Shown in pieces: positions 17,860 to 26,176 of a DNA stretch of 64,000 nt. Source of the DNA: Streptomyces lucensis JCM 4490 (GTDB taxonomy: Bacteria > Actinomycetota > Actinomycetes > Streptomycetales > Streptomycetaceae); assembly GCF_014650035.1 (NCBI RefSeq), contig NZ_BMUE01000002.1:310001-374000 (forward strand), read 5' to 3'. Below the pieces are notes generated by a model. That model had not been told where the DNA came from. It saw nothing but the letters and a program-made list of their open reading frames with translations, and searched no databases. Numbering within the stretch: the first letter of the stretch is position 1; every line of letters starts with the position of its first letter. The position numbers and the translations under genes are program-made.

Positions 17860-18017
17860 TCGACCTCCCCCATGGTCTTCTGTTCGCCGCCAAGTATCGT
17901 CGTCCGGACCGGTATCCGCACCGGCCTTCGCTGGATCTTGATCGGATCGCAGCGTGCGCCGCTCATGAACACGCCGGGAGCATGTGTTCGGTTCCCCGCG
18001 CGGGCCGCTGCGCCGCT

Positions 18018-19010
18018 TCAGCGGGGCGCCTTCTCCCAGTGGCCCCTGGCCCTTTCACCTGCCTCGATGCCCGCTCCCAGCCGGTCCAGGCCCAGCAGGG
18101 CCGCCCCCAGCACCGGGCTCGCGGTGACCACGCGGACCTCGGCCCTCGGGGCGCGGGAGGCGAGCAGGTCGCGGACGGCGCCGTTCAGCTGGGGATGGCC
18201 CGCGGCCAGCACGCCGCCGCCCAGCAGCACCGGCGTCCGTTCGCCGAGAAGGTCCAGCCGGGTCAGGGCCACCGTGGCCATCACCGTGACCTCTTCCGCG
18301 AGCCGGGCGACGACGGAGCCGGCCAGGGCGTCACCGCCGGCCGCCGTCGCGAAGAGCACCGGGGCCAGCTCGTGACGGCGCTCCTGCGCGATGCGCCCCA
18401 GGTGCAGGGCCTCGACGAGCGCGTACACGGTCGGCAGGCCGAAGTGCGCGGGCAGGGTGCGGGACAGGGCCGTGGGCGCCCCGCGCCCGTCCTCAGCGCG
18501 GGCCGCGAGCCACAGCGCCTCCTCGGCCAGTCCCCACCCTCCGCCCCAGTCGCCGGAGATGCGGCCGAGCGCCGGGAAGCGGGCGGTGCGCCCGTCGGGC
18601 CGCATGCCCACGCAGTTGATGCCGGCGCCGCACACCACCGCGACGCCCCGGGGCTCGGCCACGCCCGCGCGCAGGATCGCGAACGTGTCGTTGCGGACCT
18701 CCACCGACGCCCCCCAGCCGCGCGCCCGCAGCCGGTCCGCCAGCAGCTCCTCCTCCACGGGCAGGTCGGCGTTGGCCAGGCAGGCCGAGACATGGGCGAC
18801 GGACTCCACGCCCGCCTCGGCGAACGCCCGCGCGACCGGATCGGCCAGGGCGTCCAGTGCCGCCCGCACGCCCACCGCGGGCGGGCGGAAGCCGCCGCCG
18901 CGGGCCGTGGCCAGCACCTCGCCGGCGGCGGTCACCACGGCCACGTCGGTCTTGCTGTTGCCCGCGTCGACGGCGAGGACACACGCGGTCTTCGGTGCGG
19001 TCAGGCCCAC
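18018..19010 (-). CDS. csnK: Sugar kinase CsnK (BadF/BadG/NAGK-type ATPase)
   Basis: A 330-residue kinase of the actin-like ATPase superfamily, probably phosphorylating glucosamine-type sugars released from chitosan oligosaccharides. The phosphate-1 motif is DAGNSKTD (residues 15-22), the second is AVVCGAGINCVG and the adenosine loop is PVLLGGGVLAAG. SGDWGGGWGLAEEAL matches N-acetylglucosamine kinase-like proteins. GTG 19010 overlaps the end of csnH by 10 bases, with GGGAG eight bases upstream. Last gene of the csn operon. Glucosamine kinase activity has been studied for related Streptomyces proteins; the substrate here is inferred. Confidence 0.88.
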   Translation of the reverse strand: MGLTAPKTACVLAVDAGNSKTDVAVVTAAGEVLATARGGGFRPPAVGVRAALDALADPVARAFAEAGVESVAHVSACLANADLPVEEELLADRLRARGWGASVEVRNDTFAILRAGVAEPRGVAVVCGAGINCVGMRPDGRTARFPALGRISGDWGGGWGLAEEALWLAARAEDGRGAPTALSRTLPAHFGLPTVYALVEALHLGRIAQERRHELAPVLFATAAGGDALAGSVVARLAEEVTVMATVALTRLDLLGERTPVLLGGGVLAAGHPQLNGAVRDLLASRAPRAEVRVVTASPVLGAALLGLDRLGAGIEAGERARGHWEKAPR

Positions 19011-20266
19011 GCCAGGTGCTCCCGGTTGTGTGCGACGAGCCGGTCGGTGAGGGTCTCGGCGTACTCGTACTGCCCGATCAGCGGGTGGGCCAGGAGCGCG
19101 CGGAAGACCCGCTCCCGGCCGCCGTGCAGCGCCGCGCCGAGGGCCAGGTCCTCGTACGCGGTGACGTTCGCGAGCAGACCGGCGAACAGGGGGTCCGGGG
19201 CGGCGACCGGCAGGGGCGCGGGGCCTGCTGGGCCGACGGCCGCCTGCACCTCGATCACCGCGTCGTCGGGGAGGAACGGCAGCGTGCCCCGGTTGAGCGT
19301 GTTCACCACCTGGTACGGGCTGCCCCCTCCGCCCAGCAGGGCCGCCGCGAGGTCCACGGCCGCCTCCGAGTAGTAGGCCCCGCCCCGCCGGGCGAGCAGC
19401 GCGGGCTTCTCGTCCAGCGACGGGTCGCCGTACATCCGCAGCAGCTCGCGCTCCATGGCGGCGACCTCGGCCGCGCGGGAGGGCTTGGTGCGCAGTTCGC
19501 GCACCACCTCGTCGTGCGCGTAGTAGTAGCGCAGATAGTAGGAGGGGACGACGCCGAGGCGGTCCAGGAGCGGGCGGGGCAGGCGGAGGTCGCCGGCGAT
19601 CGTCCCGCCGTGCTCGCCGAGCAGCTCGGGCAGGACGTCCTCGCCCTCCGGTCCGCCCAGCCGGACGCCGGTCTCCCAGGTGAGGTGGTTGAGCCCGACG
19701 TGGTCGAGGTGGAGGTCCGCCGGGGCCACGCCCAGCAGGCCGGCGAACTTGCGCTGGAGGCCGATCGCCACGTTGCACAGGCCGACCGCACGGTGCCCGG
19801 CCCGGAGCAGGGCGCGGGTGACGATGCCGACCGGGTTGGTGAAGTCGACGATCCAGGCACGGGGGTTGGCGCGGCGGACGCGCTCGGCGATGTCCAGCAC
19901 CACCGGGACCGTGCGCAGGGCCTTGGCCAGGCCGCCGGCGCCGGTCGTCTCCTGGCCGACGCAGCCGCACTCCAGCGGCCAGGTCTCGTCCTTCTCGCGG
20001 GCCGCCTGCCCGCCGACGCGGAGCTGGAGCAGCACGGCGTCGGCGCCGTCCACGCCCGCGTCCAGGTCGCCGGTCGTGACGATCCGGCCGGGGTGGCCCT
20101 GTCTGGCGAAGATGCGGCGGGCCAGGCCGCCCACCAGTTCCAGGCGGTCCTCGGCCGGGTCCACGAGGACGAGTTCCCCGACGGGCAGGGTGTCCCTGAG
20201 GCGTGCGAAGCCGTCGATGAGTTCGGGGGTGTAGGTCGAGCCGCCGCCGACCACGGTGAGTTTCAT
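19001..20266 (-). CDS. csnH: Glycoside hydrolase family 4 enzyme CsnH
   Basis: A 421-residue GH4 enzyme of the 6-phospho-beta-glucosidase type. GH4 enzymes cleave glycosides by an NAD-dependent oxidation/elimination mechanism with a divalent metal. The NAD-binding start is VVGGGSTYTPEL. DFTNPVGIVT, the metal-ligand CNVAIGLQ (Cys) and LNHLTW (His) are visible. In the csn operon it should split imported chitosan disaccharides or their phosphates inside the cell. ATG 20266 lies 7 bases after the permease stop. The order permease-permease-GH4-kinase matches the known csnR-K operon of S. coelicolor (SCO2657-2662, from memory). Confidence 0.92.
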   Translation of the reverse strand: MKLTVVGGGSTYTPELIDGFARLRDTLPVGELVLVDPAEDRLELVGGLARRIFARQGHPGRIVTTGDLDAGVDGADAVLLQLRVGGQAAREKDETWPLECGCVGQETTGAGGLAKALRTVPVVLDIAERVRRANPRAWIVDFTNPVGIVTRALLRAGHRAVGLCNVAIGLQRKFAGLLGVAPADLHLDHVGLNHLTWETGVRLGGPEGEDVLPELLGEHGGTIAGDLRLPRPLLDRLGVVPSYYLRYYYAHDEVVRELRTKPSRAAEVAAMERELLRMYGDPSLDEKPALLARRGGAYYSEAAVDLAAALLGGGGSPYQVVNTLNRGTLPFLPDDAVIEVQAAVGPAGPAPLPVAAPDPLFAGLLANVTAYEDLALGAALHGGRERVFRALLAHPLIGQYEYAETLTDRLVAHNREHLAWA

Positions 20267-20273
20267 ATGTGTC

Positions 20274-21170
20274 CTAACCCTTCACTCCGGTGAGCGTGAC
20301 GCCCTCGACGAACGCCTTCTGGGCGAAGAAGAACACGAGGATCACGGGGGCCATGACCAGCACCGTGGCGGCCATGGTGAGGTTCCAGTCGGTGTGGTGG
20401 GCGCCCTTGAAGGACTCCAGGCCGTAACTCAGGGTCCAGGCGCCGGGGTTCTCGGACGCGTAGATCTGCGGGCCGAAGTAGTCGTTCCAGGCGTAGAAGA
20501 ACTGGAACAGGGCCACCGCGGCGATGCCCGGCTTCGCCATCGGAAGCACCACCCGCAGCAGCGTCCGCAGGTCACCGCAGCCGTCCACCTTCGCCGCGTC
20601 GACGTACTCGTTCGGGATCGTCATCAGGAACTGCCGCAGCAGGAAGACGGAGAAGGCGTCCCCGAACGCCATCGGCACGATCAGCGGCCACAGCGTGCCG
20701 GACAGGTCCAGCTGCTTCGCCCAGAACAGGTACATCGGGATGACGACCACCTGCGGGGGCAGCATCATCATCGAGATCACCAGCATGAGTGACAGGTCGC
20801 GGCCCCGGAAGCGGAACTTGGCGAGGGCGTACGCCACGGGGACGGAGGAGACGACCGTCAAGGCCGTGCCGAGGCCCGCGTAGAGGAGCGTGTTCCGCCA
20901 CCAGGTCAGGAAGCCGGGGGTGTCGAGGACCTTCCGGTAGTTGCCCCATTCCCAGGTGTGCGGGACCAGGTCCCGGCTGAGCGCCTGGCTGTCGCTCATC
21001 AGCGAGGTCAGGAACACGAACACGAACGGGAGGGTGAAGAAGAGCGCGGCGGCGACTCCGAGGGAGTGGACCGCGACCCACTCCAGCAGGGCGCGCCGGC
21101 GCGCCGCGCGTCCGGCGCCGTACGGCAGCGGGGGCGCCGGCCTCACCGGCTGCTCCAGTACCTGGGTCAT
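20274..21170 (-). CDS. csnG: Sugar ABC transporter permease CsnG (MalG type)
   Basis: A 298-residue inner-membrane permease with six predicted helices. The cytoplasmic EAA loop is EYVDAAKVDGCGDLRTLLRVVLPMAKPG, the contact point for the ATPase. The Pro-rich start (VRPAPPLPYGAGRAARR) is cytoplasmic. It is the MalG-type half of a carbohydrate importer with csnF and binding protein csnE. No ATPase is encoded in the operon, so the shared MsiK-type ATPase used by many Streptomyces sugar importers probably powers it (inference). It starts 2 bases after the csnF stop. Confidence 0.93.
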   Translation of the reverse strand: MTQVLEQPVRPAPPLPYGAGRAARRRALLEWVAVHSLGVAAALFFTLPFVFVFLTSLMSDSQALSRDLVPHTWEWGNYRKVLDTPGFLTWWRNTLLYAGLGTALTVVSSVPVAYALAKFRFRGRDLSLMLVISMMMLPPQVVVIPMYLFWAKQLDLSGTLWPLIVPMAFGDAFSVFLLRQFLMTIPNEYVDAAKVDGCGDLRTLLRVVLPMAKPGIAAVALFQFFYAWNDYFGPQIYASENPGAWTLSYGLESFKGAHHTDWNLTMAATVLVMAPVILVFFFAQKAFVEGVTLTGVKG

Positions 21171-21172
21171 CG

Positions 21173-22114
21173 TCAGTCACCTGCCTGGATGAGACCGCCC
21201 CGGCGCCGCATCAGAGTCGCGGTGAACACCATGGACAGGGCGAAGAGCACCAGCGCCACCACGCAGGCGGAGCCGTAGTCGAAGCGCTGGAAGCCGAGGT
21301 TGTAGACGAGCTGGGGGAGGGTGAGCGTGGACCTGTCCGGGTAGCCGGGCTCGAACTGGGTGCCCGCGCCCTGGATCACGCCCGAGGCGACCTTCCCCGC
21401 GATCAGCGGCTGTGCGTAGTACTGCATGGTCTGGATCACGCCGGTGACGACGGCGAACATCACGATCGGGGAGATGTTCGGGAGCGTGACGTACCGGAAG
21501 CGCTGCCACGCCGAGGCGCCGTCCAGCTGCGCCGCCTCGTACTGCTCGGCCGGCACGTCGAGCAGGGCCGCCATGAAGACGACCATCAGGTCGCCGACGC
21601 CCCACAGGGCCAGCAGGGTCAGGGCCGGCTTGGACCAGGCGGGGTCGTTGAACCAGCCGGGGGCCGTCATGCCCGCCTTCTCCAGGACCGAGTTCACCGG
21701 GCCCGTGCCGGGGTTGAGCAGGAACGCGAAGGCCATGGTCGCCGCGACCGGCGGGGCCAGGTACGGCAGGTAGAACAGGGTGCGGAAGACACCCGTCCCG
21801 GTCTTGATCTTCGTGATGAGCAGCCCGACGCCGAGCCCGAAGACCACCCGGAGGCTCACCAGCACCACGACCAGCCACAGGGTGTTGCGCAGGGCGGGCC
21901 AGAACAGCGGGTAGTGCTCGAAGACGTAGGCCCAGTTCTGCCCGCCGCTCCACGTCGGCGACCGGAAGCCGTCGTAGTGCATGAAGGAGAAGTAGACCGT
22001 CGAGATCAGCGGGTACGCGAAGAAGACCGCGAAGCCGATCAGCCAGGGCGACATGAAGGCGAGGGTGCGGAGCGCCGCCCGCCGGCGCTTGGCCGCCAGA
22101 GTGGGCGTGGCCAT
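21173..22114 (-). CDS. csnF: Sugar ABC transporter permease CsnF (MalF type)
   Basis: A 313-residue MalF-type permease with six predicted helices (the first is LAFMSPWLIGFAVFFAYPLI). The EAA loop is EQYEAAQLDGASAWQRFRYVTLPNISP. With csnG it forms the channel for chitosan-derived oligosaccharides. The start is ATG 22114, 3 bases after the csnE stop, so translation is probably coupled. It has no unusual features. Confidence 0.93.
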   Translation of the reverse strand: MATPTLAAKRRRAALRTLAFMSPWLIGFAVFFAYPLISTVYFSFMHYDGFRSPTWSGGQNWAYVFEHYPLFWPALRNTLWLVVVLVSLRVVFGLGVGLLITKIKTGTGVFRTLFYLPYLAPPVAATMAFAFLLNPGTGPVNSVLEKAGMTAPGWFNDPAWSKPALTLLALWGVGDLMVVFMAALLDVPAEQYEAAQLDGASAWQRFRYVTLPNISPIVMFAVVTGVIQTMQYYAQPLIAGKVASGVIQGAGTQFEPGYPDRSTLTLPQLVYNLGFQRFDYGSACVVALVLFALSMVFTATLMRRRGGLIQAGD

Positions 22115-22117
22115 GGA

Positions 22118-23461
22118 CTACTCCGCCTGCGCGATGTCGGTGTCGATCTGCGCGGCCGTCTTTCTCAGCCCGTCCCTCAGGTCGGTGACCTTGCCGCTCT
22201 CGTAGTCGTAGCCGAACTGCTGGATGGTCACCAGGTACACACCGCCGTTGACGGAGGCGGGCGTCGTGGTGGAGCGGGGGTCGGCGGCGATGTCCAGGAA
22301 GGTCTTGAACCGGGGGTCGTGCCTCAGCTTCGGGGACTTCAGCGCGGCCAGCGTGGAGGGCACGTTGTGGATGCGGTTGGCGAAGCCGACCACCGCGTCC
22401 GTGTCCGTGGTCATGTACTTCACCAGCTCCCAGGCCGCGTTCTGCTTGTGGCTGGTGGCGGCGATGCCGGTGATGGTGCCGGTGATGTAGCCCTTGCCGT
22501 ACTGGCCGGCCTGGTCGTCCGGCACCGGCAGCGGGGCGACGCCGATCTCGAACCCGGGTTTCGCGTCCTCGGCCATGCCGAGCCGCCACTCGCCGTCTAG
22601 CTGCATGGCGACCTGGCCGGTGTGGAAGGGGTGCCTGGGGCCCCACTCGTCGCCGAGGGTGGCCCGGAACCTCTCCAGCCTCCGGAATCCGCCGAGTTCG
22701 TCGACCAGCCGCTTCTGCAGCGCGAAGCCCTTCTCGAAGGCCGGGTCCGAGGCGAGGCGGGACTTGCCGTCCTTGCCGAAGTACGTCGGTGAGAACTGGG
22801 CGAAGTAGTGCTCGGTGGTGGACTCCCAGCCGTGGTAGTCCGGCATGAAGCCGAGCTGCCGGTAGCCGTCGCCCCGGGGGATCGTCAGCCTCTTCGCGTC
22901 CGCCTCGAACTCGGACCACGTCTTCGGCGGGTGTGCGATGCCCGCCTTCGCGAACGCCGTCTTGTTGTAGTACAGCCCGTAGGCGTCACCGAGCAGCGGC
23001 ACCGTGCAGCGGTCGCCCTCGAACCGGGTGTACTCGTTCATCGGCTTCGGGAACGTCTTCTCCGGGTCGATGCGCGACTTCTCGAAGAAGGGGTCCAGGT
23101 CCACCAGCGCGCCCGAGGAGCAGAACTTGCCGACGTTGTTGGTGGTGAAGGAGGAGATCACGTCCGGTGCGCTGCCGCCGCCGGAGCGCAGTGCCTGGTT
23201 GATCTTGTCGTCGGTCATGTTGCCGACGACGTTCACGTGGATGTTGGGGTGCTCCTTCTCGAAGCCGGCGACCAGCGACTCGACCGCCTTCACCTCGTTC
23301 GGCGCGCTCCAGGCGTGCCAGAAGTTGATCGTCGTCTCCTTGGTGGCGTCGTCGGTGGCGCCGGCGCCGGACCGGCCGGTACAGGCGGTGGCGAGCAGGG
23401 CCAGCGACGCGGTCAGGGCGAGAGCCGTCTTCCGGGCGAGGGCGGGTATGGCTTCGGGCAT
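22118..23461 (-). CDS. csnE: Extracellular sugar-binding lipoprotein CsnE
   Basis: A 447-residue family-1 solute-binding lipoprotein. The signal peptide ends in lipobox LLATAC, with Cys27 as the expected lipid-modified residue. The mature protein begins with INFWHAWSAPNEVKAVESLV, typical of oligosaccharide-binding proteins, and has aromatic residues for sugar stacking. It delivers chitosan oligosaccharides to CsnF/CsnG. It is separated from csnR by 181 bases that contain the 10-bp tandem repeat, so it may have its own promoter there or be read through from csnR. Confidence 0.93.
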   Translation of the reverse strand: MPEAIPALARKTALALTASLALLATACTGRSGAGATDDATKETTINFWHAWSAPNEVKAVESLVAGFEKEHPNIHVNVVGNMTDDKINQALRSGGGSAPDVISSFTTNNVGKFCSSGALVDLDPFFEKSRIDPEKTFPKPMNEYTRFEGDRCTVPLLGDAYGLYYNKTAFAKAGIAHPPKTWSEFEADAKRLTIPRGDGYRQLGFMPDYHGWESTTEHYFAQFSPTYFGKDGKSRLASDPAFEKGFALQKRLVDELGGFRRLERFRATLGDEWGPRHPFHTGQVAMQLDGEWRLGMAEDAKPGFEIGVAPLPVPDDQAGQYGKGYITGTITGIAATSHKQNAAWELVKYMTTDTDAVVGFANRIHNVPSTLAALKSPKLRHDPRFKTFLDIAADPRSTTTPASVNGGVYLVTIQQFGYDYESGKVTDLRDGLRKTAAQIDTDIAQAE

Positions 23462-23520
23462 GGCGAGGTCTCCCTGGGGCGGGGTGAATGAGGGGGAGGT
23501 GCTGCCGAGGTGCTGTTCGG

Positions 23521-23600
23521 TGCCGTGGTGTGCCGTGGTGTGCCGTGGTGTGCCGTGGTGTGCCGTGGTGTGCCGTGGTGTGCCGTGGTGTGCCGGGGTG
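23521..23600 (-). repeat. 10-bp tandem repeat array between csnR and csnE
   Basis: Seven perfect head-to-tail copies of TGCCGTGGTG (top strand) fill 23521-23590; an eighth copy with one change (TGCCGGGGTG) ends at 23600, and broken copies follow to about 23629. On the transcribed strand the unit is CACCACGGCA. The 10-base period is close to one DNA helical turn, so every copy faces nearly the same side of the helix. The array lies wholly in the csnR-csnE spacer. Confidence 0.97.
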
Positions 23601-23642
23601 GTGCAGTGGTGGTGCCGTGGTGGTGCCGGTCGGGGGCGGGTC

Positions 23643-24848
23643 TCAGCGGGAGGTGTCGAAGACCTCGTCGCGGGTGGCGGCGAGCGCGGACTCGAGCGCG
23701 CCGCGCAGGACGGGGTGTTCGCGCACGTCGCCGACGACCAGCCGGGGGCGGGCCGCCGCCAGTTCCTCCAGCTCGGCCTGGACGAGGGCGCGCAGCACCT
23801 CGCCGCCGGCCGTCAGGGCGGAGCCGCTGAGGACGACGAGTTCGGGATCGAGGACGGAGACGAGCGAGGCGAGACCGGTGGCCAGCCGGGTCGCGTAGGT
23901 CCGCAGCAGCTCCCGGTACGGACCGGTCGGGTGATCGGCGGCGCGGGCCACGAGTTCGGCCGCGGCCTCGGCGTGCGGGCCCGACGGCACGTCCGCGAGG
24001 CCCAGTTCGCGGGCCAGCGCGGGTACGGCCTGGGAGCCGGCCAGCTCCTGGTAGCCGCCGCTGTTGGCCTTGGTCACCTGGCGCACCAGGGGGGTGCCCG
24101 GCACCGGGAGGAAGCCGACCTCGCCGGCGCCGCCGGTCCAGCCGCGGTGCAGCCGGCCGCCGAGGACCAGGGCGGCGCCGAGGCCCTCCTCGTTCCACAG
24201 CAGCACGAAGTCCGTGTGGCCGCGGGCCGCGCCGAGCCGCTGCTCGGCGATGGCGACGAGGTTGACGTCGTTCTCGTACTCGACCGGCATGGGCAGTGCC
24301 GCCGCGAGTTCGTCGAGCAGCGCGGGGGAGTGCCAGCCGGGCAGGTGGGAGGCGTAGCGCAGCCGGCCGGTGCCCGGGTCGAAGGCGCCGGGGGTGGCGA
24401 TGACCAGCCGGTGCACGTCGCGGCGGGTCAGCCCCGCCGCCTTCACGGCGCCGTCGAGGGCGTCGGTGACCTGCTGGACGACGGGCCGGGTGCGGCCCGG
24501 GGTGGGCAGTTCGTGCTCGCCGACGGTGCGGCCGGTGATGTCGGCGACGGCGGCTCGGATGCGGTGCGGGGTGACGTCGAGGCCGGCGGCGTACGCGGCG
24601 TGCGGGTCGACCGCGTACAGCTGGGCGCCTGGGCCCGGCCTGCCCTCGCTGGTGCCGGTGAGCCGGACCAGCCCGGCCGCTTCCAGGCGGGCGAGCAGCT
24701 GGGAGGCGGTCGGCTTGGACAGGCCGGTGAGCCTGCCGATCCGGGCGCGCGACAGCGGGCCGTGCTCCAGCAGGAGGTCGAGGGCGGCGCGGTCGTTCAT
24801 GGCGCGCAGCACGCGCGGGGTGCCCGGCGTACCGGCGGTTCCAGCCAT
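23643..24848 (-). CDS. csnR: ROK-family repressor CsnR
   Basis: A 401-residue ROK regulator. The N-terminal winged helix-turn-helix (about residues 15-75) contains LSRARIGRLTGLSKPTASQLLARLEAAGLV. The sugar-binding ROK domain follows, with AAGLDVTPHRIRAAVADI and LLWNEEGLGAALVLGGRLHRGWTGGAGEVGFLP. The zinc-binding CxCGxxGCxE motif of ROK kinases is missing; TKANSGGYQELAGS occupies its place. That fits a regulator that no longer needs kinase chemistry. In S. coelicolor CsnR represses csnR-K and the chitosanase gene csnA until chitosan oligosaccharides appear. A palindrome about 90 bases upstream is the likely autoregulatory site. Confidence 0.92.
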   Translation of the reverse strand: MAGTAGTPGTPRVLRAMNDRAALDLLLEHGPLSRARIGRLTGLSKPTASQLLARLEAAGLVRLTGTSEGRPGPGAQLYAVDPHAAYAAGLDVTPHRIRAAVADITGRTVGEHELPTPGRTRPVVQQVTDALDGAVKAAGLTRRDVHRLVIATPGAFDPGTGRLRYASHLPGWHSPALLDELAAALPMPVEYENDVNLVAIAEQRLGAARGHTDFVLLWNEEGLGAALVLGGRLHRGWTGGAGEVGFLPVPGTPLVRQVTKANSGGYQELAGSQAVPALARELGLADVPSGPHAEAAAELVARAADHPTGPYRELLRTYATRLATGLASLVSVLDPELVVLSGSALTAGGEVLRALVQAELEELAAARPRLVVGDVREHPVLRGALESALAATRDEVFDTSR

Positions 24849-24937
24849 GGGGTCGACACCTGCCCTTCCAGCCGCCCAGCCTCTCAGCGGCCCGGGCCCG
24901 GCGTCCAGCCTTGATCATCGGTGCCCGCGACCACTGT

Positions 24938-24952
24938 TAGGAAACTTTCCTA
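24938..24952. promoter_or_regulatory. CsnR-type operator palindrome
   Basis: TAGGAAA-C-TTTCCTA is a perfect 7+1+7 palindrome, AT-rich in a GC-rich setting, about 90 bases before the csnR start. It matches the AGGAAA/TTTCCT core reported for ROK-family CsnR sites in Streptomyces (from memory). Binding here would repress the whole csnR-K transcript. Confidence 0.82.
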
Positions 24953-25000
24953 TCGGGGTGGGAGGAACGTAAGCCCAGGGCGAAGGGGGCGTCAAGAGAC

Positions 25001-25040
25001 GACGCCCCCGAGGCGACGGAGTCGTTGCCTCGGGGGCGTC
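25001..25040 (-). terminator. Hairpin terminator of the secreted-protein gene
   Basis: GACGCCCCCGAGGC (25001-25014) and GCCTCGGGGGCGTC (25027-25040) form a perfect 14-bp stem with a 12-base loop, 30 bases after the stop of the gene at 25071-25898. There is no T-run, as is common in Streptomyces. It isolates csnR from upstream readthrough. Confidence 0.8.
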
Positions 25041-25070
25041 GGCGGTAGGCCCGGGGCGGGCCCGGGGTGA

Positions 25071-25898
25071 CTACCTGACGGTCACGTGGTCACCGGCGGA
25101 CGTCTTGGCGCCCGTGGTGGAGGTGCCGGCGAACACGAAGCGGTAGGTGCCGCTCTTCGCGGCCTTCACCGTGGTGGACAGGGCGCCGCCGGTGCCGGAG
25201 GTGATCGTCTTGACGTTGGCGTACGAGCCGCCGTCCGCCTTGAACTGCAGGACGACCGGCTGCGCCTGGTAACCGGCGTACCGGCCCAGCTCCCAGTCGG
25301 CCCGGGTCAGCTTGCCCGTGACGGTGAGCGTCCTGCCCTTGACGGCGGGCTCGGGGGCGGCGTTCACGGTCAGCTGGGCGGCGCGCTGGAACTTGACGGT
25401 GGCGAGGTTGCCCCAGGCGGTCATGTCGTTCTCGGCGTGCATGTAGTCGTCCGAGGCGGAGCCGTCGCTGTGCGCGAAGAGGCCTGCGGCCTTCCAGGTG
25501 GTGGCGTCGGCGGCGTCCCACAGCGACTCGGCGGGGTCGACGGGGATCTTCTCGGTGCAGCTCTCGGTGACCGTCGTGTCGGTCGTGGCGGTCTGCGTGC
25601 ACACGGGCGGCACCTGGGGGCCCAGGTCGTTGTCCATCGCCCTCAGGGTGCCGCGGTACAGCATCACCGCCTGGATGGTCTTCTCCTGGTCGATGACCAG
25701 GTCCTTGGGCCGGGTCAGGGTGTAGGAGACCGGCACCGTCACGACCTTGGCGGTGCCGACCACGACCGGCTTGCCCTTGTTCGCGGTCACGCCGGAGAAT
25801 TTCAGGTCCGGAGTACCGGCCGCCGAGGCGGCGGGCGCGGCCAGGCCGGCCAGAGCCAGGGCGCCGGACAGGGCGGCGCCTATGGCGAGCTTTCGCAT
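25071..25898 (-). CDS. Secreted protein with Ig-like C-terminal region
   Basis: A 275-residue exported protein. ATG 25898 follows GGGGA and opens a clear signal peptide (MRKLAIGAALSGALALAGLAAPAASA, cleavage after ASA). The mature part looks all-beta. It has one Cys pair (PVCTQTATTD...ESCTEK) likely to form a disulfide, and a C-terminal repeat-like region (TVNAAPEPAVKGRTLTVTGKLTR, GTYRFVFAGT) typical of bacterial Ig-like or calcium-free adhesion modules. No catalytic motif or wall anchor is visible, so the function is unknown. It is monocistronic: a hairpin follows it and 278 bases without a gene precede it. Confidence 0.82.
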   Translation of the reverse strand: MRKLAIGAALSGALALAGLAAPAASAAGTPDLKFSGVTANKGKPVVVGTAKVVTVPVSYTLTRPKDLVIDQEKTIQAVMLYRGTLRAMDNDLGPQVPPVCTQTATTDTTVTESCTEKIPVDPAESLWDAADATTWKAAGLFAHSDGSASDDYMHAENDMTAWGNLATVKFQRAAQLTVNAAPEPAVKGRTLTVTGKLTRADWELGRYAGYQAQPVVLQFKADGGSYANVKTITSGTGGALSTTVKAAKSGTYRFVFAGTSTTGAKTSAGDHVTVR

Positions 25899-26176
25899 GT
25901 ATCCCCACATTCGGACCGGGCCCCCGGGCGGCGTCGCGCTCCAGAACAAGGGCCCGATGTGGACGTGACCTTAAGCGATCACCGGGCGTGGAGGGAACGG
26001 GGGGTTCCTGTGAAGGCGATCCACACCCGAACCATGATCACGAATGTGCACGGGGCGGTTCCGGCAGGTCACAGGGCCCGCCCCGGCAGAACGACGGGGG
26101 CACCCGGTGCGCACGGCGCGCCGGATGCCCCGGTCGTTCACTCGAACGAGTGTGCTGAACCGTTCCGCTCGTGTCC

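Noticed and set aside
23521..23600. CRISPR array
   Set aside because: Units are 10 bases with no spacers and no cas genes are present; it is a simple tandem repeat.
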